From contig JALJCS010000001.1 of assembly GCA_023055355.1 (NCBI GenBank), positions 47,807,381-47,871,380 on the forward strand: DNA of 64,000 bases, in the 5' to 3' direction. This DNA is from Agelaius tricolor. Taxonomy: Eukaryota; Chordata; Aves; Passeriformes; Icteridae. Of this stretch, positions 14,273 through 24,290 are shown piece by piece. The notes beneath the pieces are model-generated. The model ran no database searches, was not told the DNA's origin, and worked only from the letters and a program-made list of their open reading frames with translations. Positions within the stretch are counted from its first letter, which is position 1; each line of letters starts with the position of its first letter. Both the position numbers and the translations under genes were made by a program.

Positions 14273-14635
14273 CCTCCCCCACCACCACGGCAGCAGCCGC
14301 CGCCACTACCGCCGCCACTACCGCCACCAGCGCCGCCGCCGCCTCCGCCCGGCAGGGGGGACCCCGCCGACCCGACCCTCTCCACAGCCTCCCGCCGCCG
14401 TCGTTCCGCTCCGCGGGGGGAGGAGGCGGAGGAAGGAGGAGTAGGAGGAAGGAGGGCAGGGGGGTCCGTGCTGCCGCGGCGGCGGGCGGGGTGGGCTGGG
14501 GCTGTGTGAGGGTGTGCGTACGGTGGCTGTGGCGGCGCCGCTCCCGCTCAGCCGGAGCCGCCGCTGGGGCCGCGCGCCGCTCCCGGCCCCCTCCCCCCGC
14601 GCTCTCTGCGCTCCGAATCAAAATAGAGCGACAAT

Positions 14636-14647
14636 ATGGCGGCGGCG
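14636..14647. promoter_or_regulatory. YY1-like element
   Basis: The plus strand reads CAATATGGCGGCGGCGG here, matching the ATGGCGGC core of YY1 sites (GCCGCCATATTG on the minus strand). YY1 sites are typically just downstream of the start site at CpG-island promoters. The plus-strand ATG also opens a 145-codon frame (14,636-15,073), but its Arg/Gly/Ala-rich composition follows from the CpG-rich DNA, so I do not call it coding. Confidence 0.55.
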
Positions 14648-14699
14648 GCCCCAGCATCGCGAGACCGCGCCGCGAGCGCTAACGGGGATGCGCCGCGCG

Positions 14700-14767
14700 C
14701 CAATGGGCGCCGGGGCGGGGGGGGGCGCGCGGGCGGTGCCTCCGCCGGCTCCGCCCTCAGGGCGGGG
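14700..14767. promoter_or_regulatory. CCAAT box and GC-box cluster
   Basis: A CCAAT pentamer at 14,700-14,704 (NF-Y type) is followed by GGGGCGGGG and further GGGCGG-type boxes (Sp1/KLF type) to about 14,767. The G-runs on the plus strand could also form a G-quadruplex. Placement supports a start site to the left of this cluster on the minus strand. Confidence 0.6.
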
Positions 14768-15019
14768 CGCGAGAGCGAGCGGGAGCGGGGCCGCCGCCTC
14801 AGAACCGGGACAGCGGCGGGACGGCACCGGGACAGAGGGACACCGGGGGGACGCGGGAACACACAGCGGCTCCTTCCTGCCCTGCCGCCACCGCTCCGCC
14901 TGGCCCGGCGCCACAGGAGAGAGAGGGGGAAGAGGCGGTGGCGCGTAGGTGGGCTGCCCGCCTGGAAATCAAGCAGGGTCAGAATGGGCTGGGGAAGGCA
15001 GGGCAGCGTCTGCAAGGGG

Positions 15020-17220
15020 AAAAAAAACCCTAAGAAAATTAATATTGATTTAAGCTCGCCCCCCAGTTTATAACCAAAACGGTTATTTCGAGGGAATTGT
15101 CAGACACTTTCTATAAGAAATAGAAGCGCTTACTCCACATTACTCAGAGTACGTGATTTCCATCATCCCTCTGAGGTAGAGCTCTGATTAATCATCTCCC
15201 AAAAATGTCGCCAGGCGAACAGGGCCCGGTATGCTGGTGAATCCCTCTTCCCCTCTCAGCTCCACCAACACCCTGGCTCAGACCACAATATGCATCCTTA
15301 ATTTTAGTGGGCTGTCCAAGTAGGTCTTTGAATTTCTGTGATTTGGTAAGTTTCAACTTCAATGAAAAGACAACTTTCTCATTAAATTGTAAAAACATCC
15401 AGTAAATCAGTTGAGTTTCAGAGTTGTGATACCTTACACTATCTTCCTTATTCTTATTCTTCCTATGTTTGCTTTCCTCCTGCATCTCTTGAATCATCCT
15501 CCTTCATCCCTGCAGTGAGCAGGTGCTGTCCATGTTGTCTAACAATAGTCCATCCATCCATTCTTGTGTCATCTTACTCAAAAAAATACAGACACAAAAG
15601 TCAAACACAGAAATAATTTTAAAGTAATCTTTATTATCTATAGCAGAAAGAAATTGCCTGAAATCCTGTAACCTAGAATGGGACCTGGCAAGGAAAGGTA
15701 CATACTGATGACAGAGACTAATAAAAAATCTAGCATGCTGTAGCAGGAACTAAATTACTCATGACAATTTAGGCTCAGTGTTCTGTTACAAGAAATAAAG
15801 ACAACCTTGCCATTGAAACAATGGATATTTGCAGAAATGATTGGAAATGCATTTTCTAAATGAAAGCATTAATTAGTGAAAAAAACCCTCTTAACTACAT
15901 TTAGTTAAAACTGTCAGAATCCCGAGGGAAGCAACTGCAAGGACCGACTGCTTGGAGTAGGTAGGGAGAGAGAAAATACCAAGGGGTCTAATAGTGAGTT
16001 GTTATGCTGTGATGGGGGAAAAAATAGAAAAAAGGGGAAGAGGAAGACAGCCTTTTTCCCCTCACAAAATGTGGGAATATAGGGGTGTGTGTCTGTGCAT
16101 GTATGTACATTCCAGTAAGAATCAGTTGCTTTCATAAGCTGCAACAGAGAAGTCTGCAGTTCTTTGTACATCAGCAGCATGGAGCATGAAATGCCTGTGT
16201 CCAAACCTTATTAATCAGCCTGTCTTGCGTCCTGCTTATACAGGGTTGAGAGTCACTGAGATTTGTTTGTTCATTGTAAACAAAATAGTATTTCCTCAAA
16301 CAGAAATTATTGCAGTCCATTACAGCAATAATGGGTAATGGGGCACCTAGAAAGAAGGTGCAGTGGGAACATCAGGTCACAGCTGTACCAGGGGTTGCCC
16401 CACTCCCAGTGTTTGGGTACATTAATCAAACCTTTCTCTTTTGCCACCTATGCTGTAGACATGGTCTGTAGGCATGGTCTGCCTGGTCATTGCTCAAGAA
16501 CCCTGCTCTTCAGCTCTTCCAGCATAACTGTTTCAAACTTTGTTAAGCCATTCCTGACCTTTCAGACAGATAGGATAATAAACTTACATGAATATGTTTT
16601 TTGCACAAGAAACTCAATTTATTTTGCTAAGTTTAATACCAAGTTAAATATTTGACCCTTTTGCCTACAGTTGCTAAAACAGGGATTTACCAGAGGAAAG
16701 TGAGACCACTTCTTACTGTGCTATCAGCAGAATTTACTGCAATGCTTAAGCACTGGGATCATGTGAGTGAGCTGCACTGTCCCCCCCCGCCTCTTTTCCA
16801 GGCTCCCCACACCACATCTATGTCTGAGCCTGTTGCTAAAGTAGCTCTTCTCCTATAGCAGCTAATTTTGGATCAGTTTTTAGCACCTTTCCAAAATCTC
16901 AAAGCACAACTATTTAGGAAATCGGGTTTTTGTAGTGAGATTCAGAAATTAACTGTTTTCCTGTGTATCTGAAACAAGAACCAGGCAGATCTATCTAATA
17001 GTACATTCTGTGTGTAACTTACCATGGTGCAAATCTAAGCTCTGTCACCAGTGAGGCACAGGCTTTGCATCTTTCCCTTAAGATTTTAGAGATTACCCCC
17101 CTTTTTGCCATAGAAGGTATGAGTTCATGTTTTTTAAACGTTCATCAGAGTGTTTATATTTTTCCCTGCTAGAAAATGAAATTTTGAATAGGCTTGGGGA
17201 ATGATTCTTACTATATTGTA
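15020..17220. other. Non-coding flank upstream of the promoter
   Basis: GC content drops abruptly after about 15,010. A small perfect inverted repeat, ATAACC-aaaac-GGTTAT, lies near 15,070. The ORFs of about 96-105 codons at 15,914-16,204 (minus) and 16,338-16,655 (plus) have no recognisable domain. A C8 run lies near 16,781. I see no gene here. Confidence 0.5.
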
Positions 17221-17247
17221 CAGAAAAGCTATTTCTACCAAGTACAG

Positions 17248-17314
17248 TCAATTTCATCAGCTTGCTACTGGCGATTCTGTTGCTGAAATTGCCTGAGAAT
17301 GCTCTTTATAAAAG
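17248..17314 (+). other. Possible small exon of an unrecognised plus-strand locus
   Basis: A strong donor-like site, AAAG followed by GTAAGAGG, ends this segment at 17,314. Acceptor-like AGs lie at 17,247 (TACAG) and 17,260 (CATCAG). One frame is open and would end in a Leu-rich peptide, but that frame does not join in phase to the candidate exon at 17,473, where it would create a stop. If real it is therefore non-coding or spliced elsewhere. Confidence 0.15.
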
Positions 17315-17472
17315 GTAAGAGGAGGAGTCCAGTTAAAATCCACAACAACTGGCATAATTATTTCTGCAATTGAGTTTAAAAGTCATCTTCCACAGCAGAA
17401 GGTGGCATTGGCAGCTTTAAAGACCCTTTTCCACTGAACATTCAACTGGCAATTTATTTTTTGTTCTTCTAG

Positions 17473-17785
17473 ATAGGAGGTCTGTCCGTCCTCCTATTGA
17501 AAGGGTGACAAAAGCAGAAGTAGCATTCATTGGCCAAGGACAGTCCTTGCAAGCTGCTAGCCTGAGGTTGCAACCACAGCTTCTCCTACAAAACCAATTA
17601 GAATTTGAATTAATACATGACAAGGAAATACAGAAATTCACCTTATTTCGCAAGCAATTTCAGGCACTGTACTTCTCCCATTCCACATGGAAGTTACCGG
17701 CTGGGTGCAGTTACAAAAAACTGTTGTGCCCCGATGTTTTCCTTTGCAATCTGCAGAACACAAACAGCTCCTGTTATTACTGCTG
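17473..17785 (+). CDS. Candidate coding exon or pseudogene fragment, unknown protein
   Basis: An open frame of about 104 codons follows a very good acceptor (pyrimidine-rich tract, then TTCTTCTAG at 17,464-17,472). The translation is Gln/Leu-rich and mixed in composition, beginning RRSVRPPIERVTKAEVAF and containing LQPQLLLQNQLEFELIHDKE, with a possible amphipathic helix around that stretch. No strong splice donor is visible before the stop at 17,783-17,785, so this would be a terminal exon, an intronless remnant or chance. I do not recognise the protein. The next candidate at 17,854 is in another frame, which would need an intron or frameshift between them. Confidence 0.25.
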
Positions 17786-17853
17786 AGCCTCCCTTCTTTT
17801 CCAGGTTGCTGCCATCCTTTCTTCAAGATAACACCAGCTTTTTCACTTCCTAG

Positions 17854-18028
17854 CAGCTCATCTGTTTGGGAGTGGAGCGCAAACATGACATTTGCGATAA
17901 GGATGTGATTAAGAGGTGCCTTGGTAGTTCACGAGTTCTAGCAGCTTCACAAGATTTGGATAAGGCCTTTGCTGAAGGAAAATCCATTGAGATTTTGAGG
18001 ACACCCAGCCTAACCAGGCTTTTCAGTG
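17854..18028 (+). CDS. Candidate coding exon, unknown protein
   Basis: A 175-bp segment lies between an acceptor (TTTTTCACTTCCTAG, ending at 17,853) and a donor-like site (TTCAGTG followed by GTAAAAG, 18,029). One frame is fully open; it is blocked by the TAG of the acceptor just upstream, as expected if a real exon begins there. The peptide is of balanced composition (for example KHDICDKDVIKRCLGSSRVL and SIEILRTPSLTRLFSG). No known domain is recognised. Alternatives are an old pseudogene or a chance frame (total ORF 17,866-18,111, about 81 codons). Confidence 0.25.
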
Positions 18029-18111
18029 GTAAAAGCATAGGGACCTGTGTTACAGCAGAGCATTATTGTAGTCTATGTATTAAAATGACTTACAGATATA
18101 GCATGGTTTGA

Positions 18112-21100
18112 CACTTGGTAGGACTTTTTTTAATACATTAAAAAACCCACACTTGTTTATATTGATAACGAGCATATTGAGAGAATGTTTACACTTGAAG
18201 GAAAATATCTTTGTCTACCCAAAGAAATTCTGAATTTTTTTTCAATAATAGTTTTAAAAAGTGGGAAAGATGGTCATAATAAATTATTCTTTTAAGTAGG
18301 GAAAAGTGCATCCTTGACACATCTTTCAGTGCTCTGAATAAGAGAATTAAAAATGTGTGAATAAAAGCTCATATGCTCATATGACATACAGTTGAGTCAG
18401 TAGCTACTAGGGAGACAAATTTAGTATTACTTAATGCTATGATAAACTTTTTTCATTAAACTATTTTATGATAATTCAATGACATAAAATATAAAAAGCC
18501 AAGACCATTTGAGGCTTCAAAATACTTCAGGAGAAACACTGATTATGTTTCTTCCCAAATCCACTGTTTCCTATGCTTTGTGGGAAATAAAGTAGAAAGT
18601 AATGATAAAAATTTATTCCACTTTTCTTAAGATTTATGTAATACTGGTATAGAGTTCGTACATGTCTCTAGAGTCTTGATCAGCAAGACACCTTTAGACT
18701 CTTGCTAAAGTCCATCTCTATTCAAATACCTTTCAATCACTTGCTTAAACTTTATGTTGTGTTGAAACCTGAGACAAAGAACGGGTTGAAGTGTTTCTGG
18801 ACAGGTATAACTTGCTGAGTTGAGACAGGAAACCTACCTTGAAGTCCAAACAAATGACTTGCCTGTTCCAGATACAAATCAGGCATGAATGTTTTCATAG
18901 TAAAAACCCTTGCAGAATGTCTTACAGCTCTTTCTTTCTCTAGCTACTGATTTTAACCTCTTCTGTCTCAGTGACTTCAGCCAAATCCCTTCCCTTTACA
19001 CATTTTGTAAATGTGAGAAGTCAGAGTGAAAACTGCAAGATACTTAATCTTACTATAAATGTTAACACACAAGGTGCAATAATTATGTTATGTTTAAATT
19101 TCCCTAAATGTGAAGGAGGCTGTTTGTAGGTAGCTAGCATATTTTTAAAAAGAGCCTAAAGTACTCTCTAAACCTAAATGTTTAATGGCATTATATTTCT
19201 CTGTCTTCTTCTGGCCTTCTGCCCCACCGCTGTAATTACCTTATCGCCCAATAAAAAAACTCTCTGAACAAATCCTGTGCCTGCTATTAAGGAATATTAA
19301 AGCTTAGTACAAATTCTCTGCATTCCTTCTTCTCTTCAGATGCAGTACTTGACAGCTTGCATGGTACAAATGAAACACACAAAGCCTTTAAGCCATCCCA
19401 CATTAAAAAAAAAAAGGCAACTCAGAGCTTTGTAATTCTGATAGGTATTAGACAAAGCCAGTTTTGAAGAAGAGGGTACTGGGTCCCCCTTTTGAGTGGA
19501 AAACCCACTAGTGTAACAAAACAGTCAATCATGTGAGCTTATGTATGCACTGTACTGGATTGTTTCCTTCCGGATCTTGTGCAAGCCCTTGTTAGGAGAG
19601 GCAGCTTATTCCAGGTCCACTGTGTCCTAGGTCTGTCCGAGACTGCCAGCAGAAGTGAAAATTGTGGGAATGTATTTCTCTATGTAACCAGTTGTCCTCT
19701 AGCTACTGCATCAGAATCCTCAAGTTCCTGTTATACTTGTGTGACTTTCAAGTTCCACACTGAGCTGCATTTCAGTCATAATCTGTGGTTTCACCCTTTC
19801 TGTGGGAAAAGATCACTTGTGTGCACACACAATTAAAAATGTTTCTGTATCACAGAACAAAATATTAAGAAATACTAAACTTCCAAATCATCAGCTCACT
19901 AGCATGAAGAAAGATCACCTCTTTTCCAAGGTAAAATTCTTGATGCAACTAGGAAAACCAATAGAGAAAAGACAGTAATCATTTGTGAAAACCATCAGCT
20001 ACCACTGCACCTGTTTTCAGCTACTACATTGTAACATAGTGAAAGAAGAGGAAATTGTGGCAAGTTTTTTGGGAAATGCATGACATACATATTTAAAGGT
20101 GTGCATTCATCTCCAAAAATTTTAGTGTTCACTTGTTGGCACTTTTTTCATCTCAAGATTTTCTGATATATAACAAAATACCTTAAAACTCCACAAAACT
20201 CTGTTCTTCCTTTAGGAGGGCATTCATTCTGCAAAACACACAAAGCCCTCTAGACCATAACCCAGAAACTATAACCCCAGCTAAGCCAAACACAAATTTG
20301 TACTTAGATTTAGGCATAGGAAAGTTTTGTTGGCTTTATTCAACTTGCTTAAAATTAAGCATATGTTTTAACACTTTACTGGATTAGGGCCTATGTCAGC
20401 AAAATAAACTTCTTGGGAAGAAGTAATAAAAATGTAGCTTGCAGTGAGGGACAGCGGAGCCATTCACAGTTACAGAAGCTTTAAAACACTAGCTGGTATT
20501 TATACATTTAGAAAAGAAATCAGGCGTGAAACAAAACATTTTAGATAGCAAACCAATTAGTCTGCTAAAGAATCACTTTTTAAAAATTTTTCATTTGAAG
20601 AAAAACGTTTGTTTGCATCCTTGCGCCCCCAAAAGCAAATTGATTTGCACATCAAGGAAAAACATTTTTTGCAAGCACAAGTTTCAAAAGCAATTTCCCC
20701 ACTGTTTAGTAACAGCTTGGCTGTTCCAGATATACCATTGCATTCCCTAGAGAAGAGGACCAACAGGAGGCCAAGCTTTTTAAACACCGTTTCATTACAC
20801 ACATGCACCTGAATTTACTCATTCAAGTTCACATAATTACATATATACTATAAATGTCAGCTAACTAATTCTTCTGTGTGCATTGTGCACTGGTGTGTAT
20901 TTATTTTTTATGCTAAGAATCTTTCTGAATATTTGATGTTGTAGGTCTATCCTTTAAAGAGAACTTACATCATTCTCAAAACCAGAAGGAATACAATTCT
21001 ACCAGACTGTGTCCGTGCTAATTTTAATTTTTCCAGCAAAACCTTTCTGTTGCTAACAACAGTGGGGCAAAGTATGAATTCTAGTGAAGCTATTTGCTTC

Positions 21101-21150
21101 TTTGGCATTCAAAGCACAGGGCTATCTGTCATCATTCAGAGCTGCTCTAT
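18112..21150. other. Gene-free AT-rich stretch
   Basis: No recognisable coding sequence. Short A and T runs occur, including A12 near 19,407. The ORFs at 19,579-19,836 and 20,526-20,750 have no recognisable features. A block around 19,050-19,260 with homeodomain-like TAAT words could be regulatory, but nothing specific supports this. Confidence 0.45.
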
Positions 21151-21159
21151 CTTGTGTGA

Positions 21160-21835
21160 AGGGCCACACACCCTTCAGGAAACCCAGACCTGGGAGGGGC
21201 AGAGCTGGAATTGCCCTCTCTGTGACGAGGCAACACTTGGATTGAATCAGGCTCTGCCTTTGGTGGGTGATGAGCAAGTCAAGAGTTTATAGGTTGGGTT
21301 TAAAGAGCAGACTGGTAAGGGTGGGACCGTGTGGTGTTTGCTGCAGGCCGTCTGATCACAGGGAAGAAGTAGGTGAGGCCTTTTACAGACAGCTGGAAGC
21401 AGCCACAAAGTCACAGGCACTGGCTCTTGTGGGGGACTTCAACCACTCTGACATCTGCTGGAGGAACAACATGGCAAGGCACAAACAGTCCAGGAGGTTT
21501 CTGGAAATTGTTGGCCACAACTTCCTGACACAGGTGGTGGAGGAAAAAACGAGTAATGGTGAGCTGTTCATCCATGTACTACCAAATAGGGAAGGCTTTG
21601 TTGCATATGTGAGGGCTGGGGGCAGCCTTGGCTACAGCCGCCATGAGATTCAGCATCTTGCATGGGGGAGGAAGGGCGGCAAGTAAGAATGCAACCCTGC
21701 AGTTCAGGAGAGCTAACTTTCAGTGATTTTCTTGGAAGAATCCCATGGGAACTGGCCCTGCAGAGAGGATGGCTAGTCAATATTCAAGCCCTACTTCCTC
21801 CAAGCTCAAGAACAATGCATCCCTAAGAGCCAGGA
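21160..21835 (+). mobile_element. CR1 LINE fragment, ORF2 endonuclease region
   Basis: The translation of 21,267-21,686 matches the CR1 ORF2 apurinic endonuclease-like domain. It contains EAFYRQLEAATKSQALALVG, the catalytic-type GDFNHSDICW motif and the HKQSRRFLE stretch, followed by the TRVVEE-like and SLGYS regions. The terminal SDH motif of the family reads SRH here, so the catalytic Asp is lost. Upstream DNA (about 21,215-21,300) also matches CR1 out of frame, and 21,690-21,830 matches the linker before the reverse transcriptase (LGRIPWELAL-like). The RT domain is absent. It is a decayed non-autonomous remnant; the left edge is approximate. Confidence 0.88.
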
Positions 21836-21837
21836 GC

Positions 21838-22256
21838 ATAGAATTGTACAAGATGGAAAAGACCTCTTGGATCATTGAGTCCAACTGTTAACTATCACTT
21901 GCAAGTCCAGCATTAAAGCTTGCCCATAAGCAGCAGATCTACACGTTTTTTTTAACTTCAAGGGACAGTGATTCTGCTCACTTCCATGAGCAGCCTGTTC
22001 AAATCCTTGACCACACTTTCACTGAATAATTCTTTCCTAACATACAATTTAAACCTCCACTGGTGCAATTGAAGCCATTTCTTCTTACACTATCAATTGT
22101 TAGCAGGGAGAAGAGATCAACCCGCCCACCTATCTACAGCCTCATTCAAGGTAGTTGTAAAGTGTGGTAAACCTCCATTTCTCCAGACTAAACAACCCCA
22201 GCTTCCTCAGCTGCTCCTCACTGGACTTGTGCTCCAGATCCTTCACCAGTTTCATT
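21838..22256 (-). mobile_element. CR1 LINE 3'-end fragment, antisense
   Basis: This is the familiar CR1 3' region read backwards. It starts at the terminal CATAGAAT-type end (21,838), continues through AAAAGACCTCTTGGATCATT and GAGTCCAACTGTTAAC, and passes through TAAACAACCCCAGCTTCCTC and CTTGTGCTCCAGATCCTTCA before stopping near 22,256. It is oriented opposite to the endonuclease fragment on its left and the 3' end on its right. Confidence 0.9.
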
Positions 22257-22495
22257 TGCAGAAGTTGGTGCATGGGAAGTTTAACCTGAACATGAGGAAG
22301 AACATCTATACTATGACTGACCACTGAAACAGATTACCCAGAGAGGTTGTGAAGTCTCCCTCCTGGTGGTATTCAAGAAGTGTCTGGACACAATCCTGTG
22401 CCATGTGCTCTAGGATGACTTTGCTTGAGCAGAGAGGTTGGACCAGATGACCTCCTGTGGTCCCTTCCAACCTGACCCACTCTGTGATTTTGCGT
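22257..22495 (+). mobile_element. CR1 LINE 3'-end fragment, sense
   Basis: The sense-strand CR1 3' end is recognisable: AACCTGAACATGAGGAAGAA, then CAGAGAGGTTGTGAAGTCTC, TTGGACCAGATGACCTCCTG and CCCTTCCAACCTGACCCACT, ending in a TCTGTGATTTTG terminal repeat-like motif. It has the same orientation as the endonuclease fragment at 21,160 and may be the 3' end of the same copy, with the RT region deleted, or a separate insertion. Confidence 0.9.
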
Positions 22496-24204
22496 TTCGG
22501 TATATTGAGGCACCAGCGGTCACAGCAGGACTCTGCATTAACACTTTGGCACTTCCCAGCAGCAGGGGAGCTGTACCAGCAACCCTCTCACTAATATCCT
22601 CACAGAGAAAATGGGTTAGACTTCCACAATAAGTGTCATCTACTCCTTTAGCATTGCTTCACATCTGAATCACCAGGCAATGCATGTGCATTGTATTCTG
22701 CCTTTTCAAAGGGAAAAATCTTCATTCAGAATTTATCATAATTTGTTTTCAAATTAGGTCCTTTACTGATCTTTAGTAGCTCTGTCCTTATAGCCAGTCT
22801 TCCAAAGGTGCAAGGTTGCTGAGTGCACAGCCTGCAGGTGTTTGTGCTCATTCTGCATTGCCAGCTACAGCCTCAGAGCCCATTGAACAGTTTCAGATAG
22901 ACACGTTTCTAGTTTGGAACTTTTTCAGAAATAAGTGTCTGGGCTGAAAGTAGTATCCTTACAAAAGGGAAGAATGAAGATGGATCTTATCTCACTCTCA
23001 TGACACATGAGGGAATCCACTGGAAACACCAGCCTTGACACACATGAATAACAGATTTCATCACTCCACTGTTAATAAATTCCTGATGTGACTGGATTTT
23101 ACAACTCAGGATCTGCAATCCTCTTTTCATGTCTTATTAACAAGGCCCACTGCTCAGTGAAGATTTGGTCATGGTCCCAGTGCCCTACAGAACAAACAAA
23201 CATTAAACAGTAATTTTATTGACTGCATGAAACTTGTGAGATCACAGATGGTAAGAAAAGTAGCTCCAAAGGAATATTTTCTGTAGTAATCCTTACAGAT
23301 AGTTATGGGACTCTAATTAGTAGGGTTTGTTTAAAAAAAAAATCCATTCTTCCTACCACTTATATCAGAGGTTGCTTTTTCTTCAAAATTCATCTCTTCA
23401 CCAACTCTTCTGAGGTCCTGTGTTGATTTCTGCAGTGTTGTATACAGATACCATTAATCAGGTTAAAGTTTTTAATAATTTTTGAAATTGCACACTTCTA
23501 GTAAACCCCAGTGCCACCTGTTCAGCTGGACATAAGCACTGTAATGCATAATATCATGGAGAAAATATCATGGAGAGAAATGACACATATGAGTCACATC
23601 TCAATTCTGCTGTATGGCTGTCATCTGCTACTGATGGGCAGGAGACCAGAACACACATTGGAATTGTGCAGGTTTTGTGCTGAGACAGGACTGCAAAGGA
23701 GCCCTAGCACTCAGCTGCACATTGACTGAGAGCGTGGCAGAAAGGAAAGTTTCATTTACTGGCAACAGCAGCAATGCTGGGGCTTAGTCAAGTTGGGCAG
23801 GCAAGCTAAGATGTGCTGAGCTGCAAAAGAAACCAGCTGCAGGGAGCAGGCTAAGGTACAACATGGCTGGAATGACAGTTCAGGTTCACCAACAGTTAAC
23901 TCAGTGTTGTGTGTTTAAAAGGGCTATAGTAATGGAACCATAAAAACTCCCACCAGTTGAGATCTCAGTCTGGGAGCTTCCTAATGCATTACATATTTCA
24001 AAGTTTAATCATCAGCCCTTCTCCAAGCAAAACTCCTACTCATTTCAGTTAATCTTTGTCAGAATTAGTCCCAGTAGTAGGCAATGCTCTGCAGTAAAGC
24101 AAAAATAAGTTTCTAATCACAGAAATTAAGTTCTGAAATGGTCTCCCAACAGTAATGGTGAGTGAAAACTAGATTAAAAATGTAGTTAAATGTAATAAAC
24201 AGGC

Positions 24205-24290
24205 ATTATTGCAGCATCATAGAACTATGTACAATCAATCATAGAGGTCTATCTGGTTCAATTTCTTAACTACCAAAATCCAATACCTAG
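24205..24290 (-). mobile_element. Possible old CR1 3'-end remnant
   Basis: The stretch CATCATAGAACTATG... followed by CATAGAGGTCTATCTGGTTC resembles an antisense CR1 terminus (repeated CATAGAA motif, then a GACCTC...ATC...GTCCAA-like block). It is too short and diverged to be sure. Confidence 0.25.

Larger units (their letters stand above)
14210..14650 (-). other. Candidate non-coding first exon of a minus-strand gene
   Basis: On the minus strand the CpG island holds a GC-rich segment that ends in a good splice donor: GCAGCAGG followed by GTAAGG, so the exon ends at 14,210 and the intron begins at 14,209. The probable start lies near 14,600-14,650, just inside the YY1-like motif and below the CCAAT and GC boxes. 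The exon contains a GGA/GAG repeat near its 3' end. A minus-strand frame is open through it (14,657 to 14,049) but encodes only low-complexity Pro, Ala and Glu runs, so I treat the exon as 5' UTR. The gene is not identifiable from this exon. TBL1XR1 (a WD40 co-repressor subunit with a long non-coding first exon beside a gene desert) is a weak guess from layout only; no coding exon is in the window to test it. Confidence 0.55.
13690..14960. promoter_or_regulatory. CpG island promoter
   Basis: This is the only strongly GC-rich, CpG-dense block in the window; both flanks are AT-rich and CpG-poor. It has GC boxes (GGGGCGGGG at 14,712-14,720 and more to about 14,767), a CCAAT box at 14,700-14,704 and a YY1-like ATGGCGGC element at 14,636-14,643. 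No TATA box is evident. The CCAAT and GC boxes lie at higher coordinates than the inferred exon 1, so their spacing (about 60-130 bp upstream) suits transcription to the left, on the minus strand. Divergent transcription to the right is common at such promoters and cannot be excluded. The edges are judged by eye. Confidence 0.9.

Noticed and set aside
14147..14509. Plus-strand 120-codon ORF with a long polyproline run
   Set aside because: It is the translation of the CTC/CCG repeat in the CpG island. Low-complexity open frames are expected where stop codons are rare, and the better splice and promoter signals are on the other strand.
14049..14657. Minus-strand 202-codon ORF with a polyglutamate tract
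   Set aside because: It runs straight through the strong splice donor at 14,210/14,209 and consists of Pro, Ala, Val and Glu runs. It is more likely 5' UTR read as protein.
14636..15073. Plus-strand 145-codon ORF starting in the YY1-like ATGGCGGC
   Set aside because: Arg/Gly/Ala-rich low-complexity composition, no recognised domain and no clear donor. The ATG coincides with a common promoter motif.
16772..16800. C-run followed by GCCTC considered as a retroelement boundary
   Set aside because: It is only a C8 homopolymer with no flanking duplication or element sequence.
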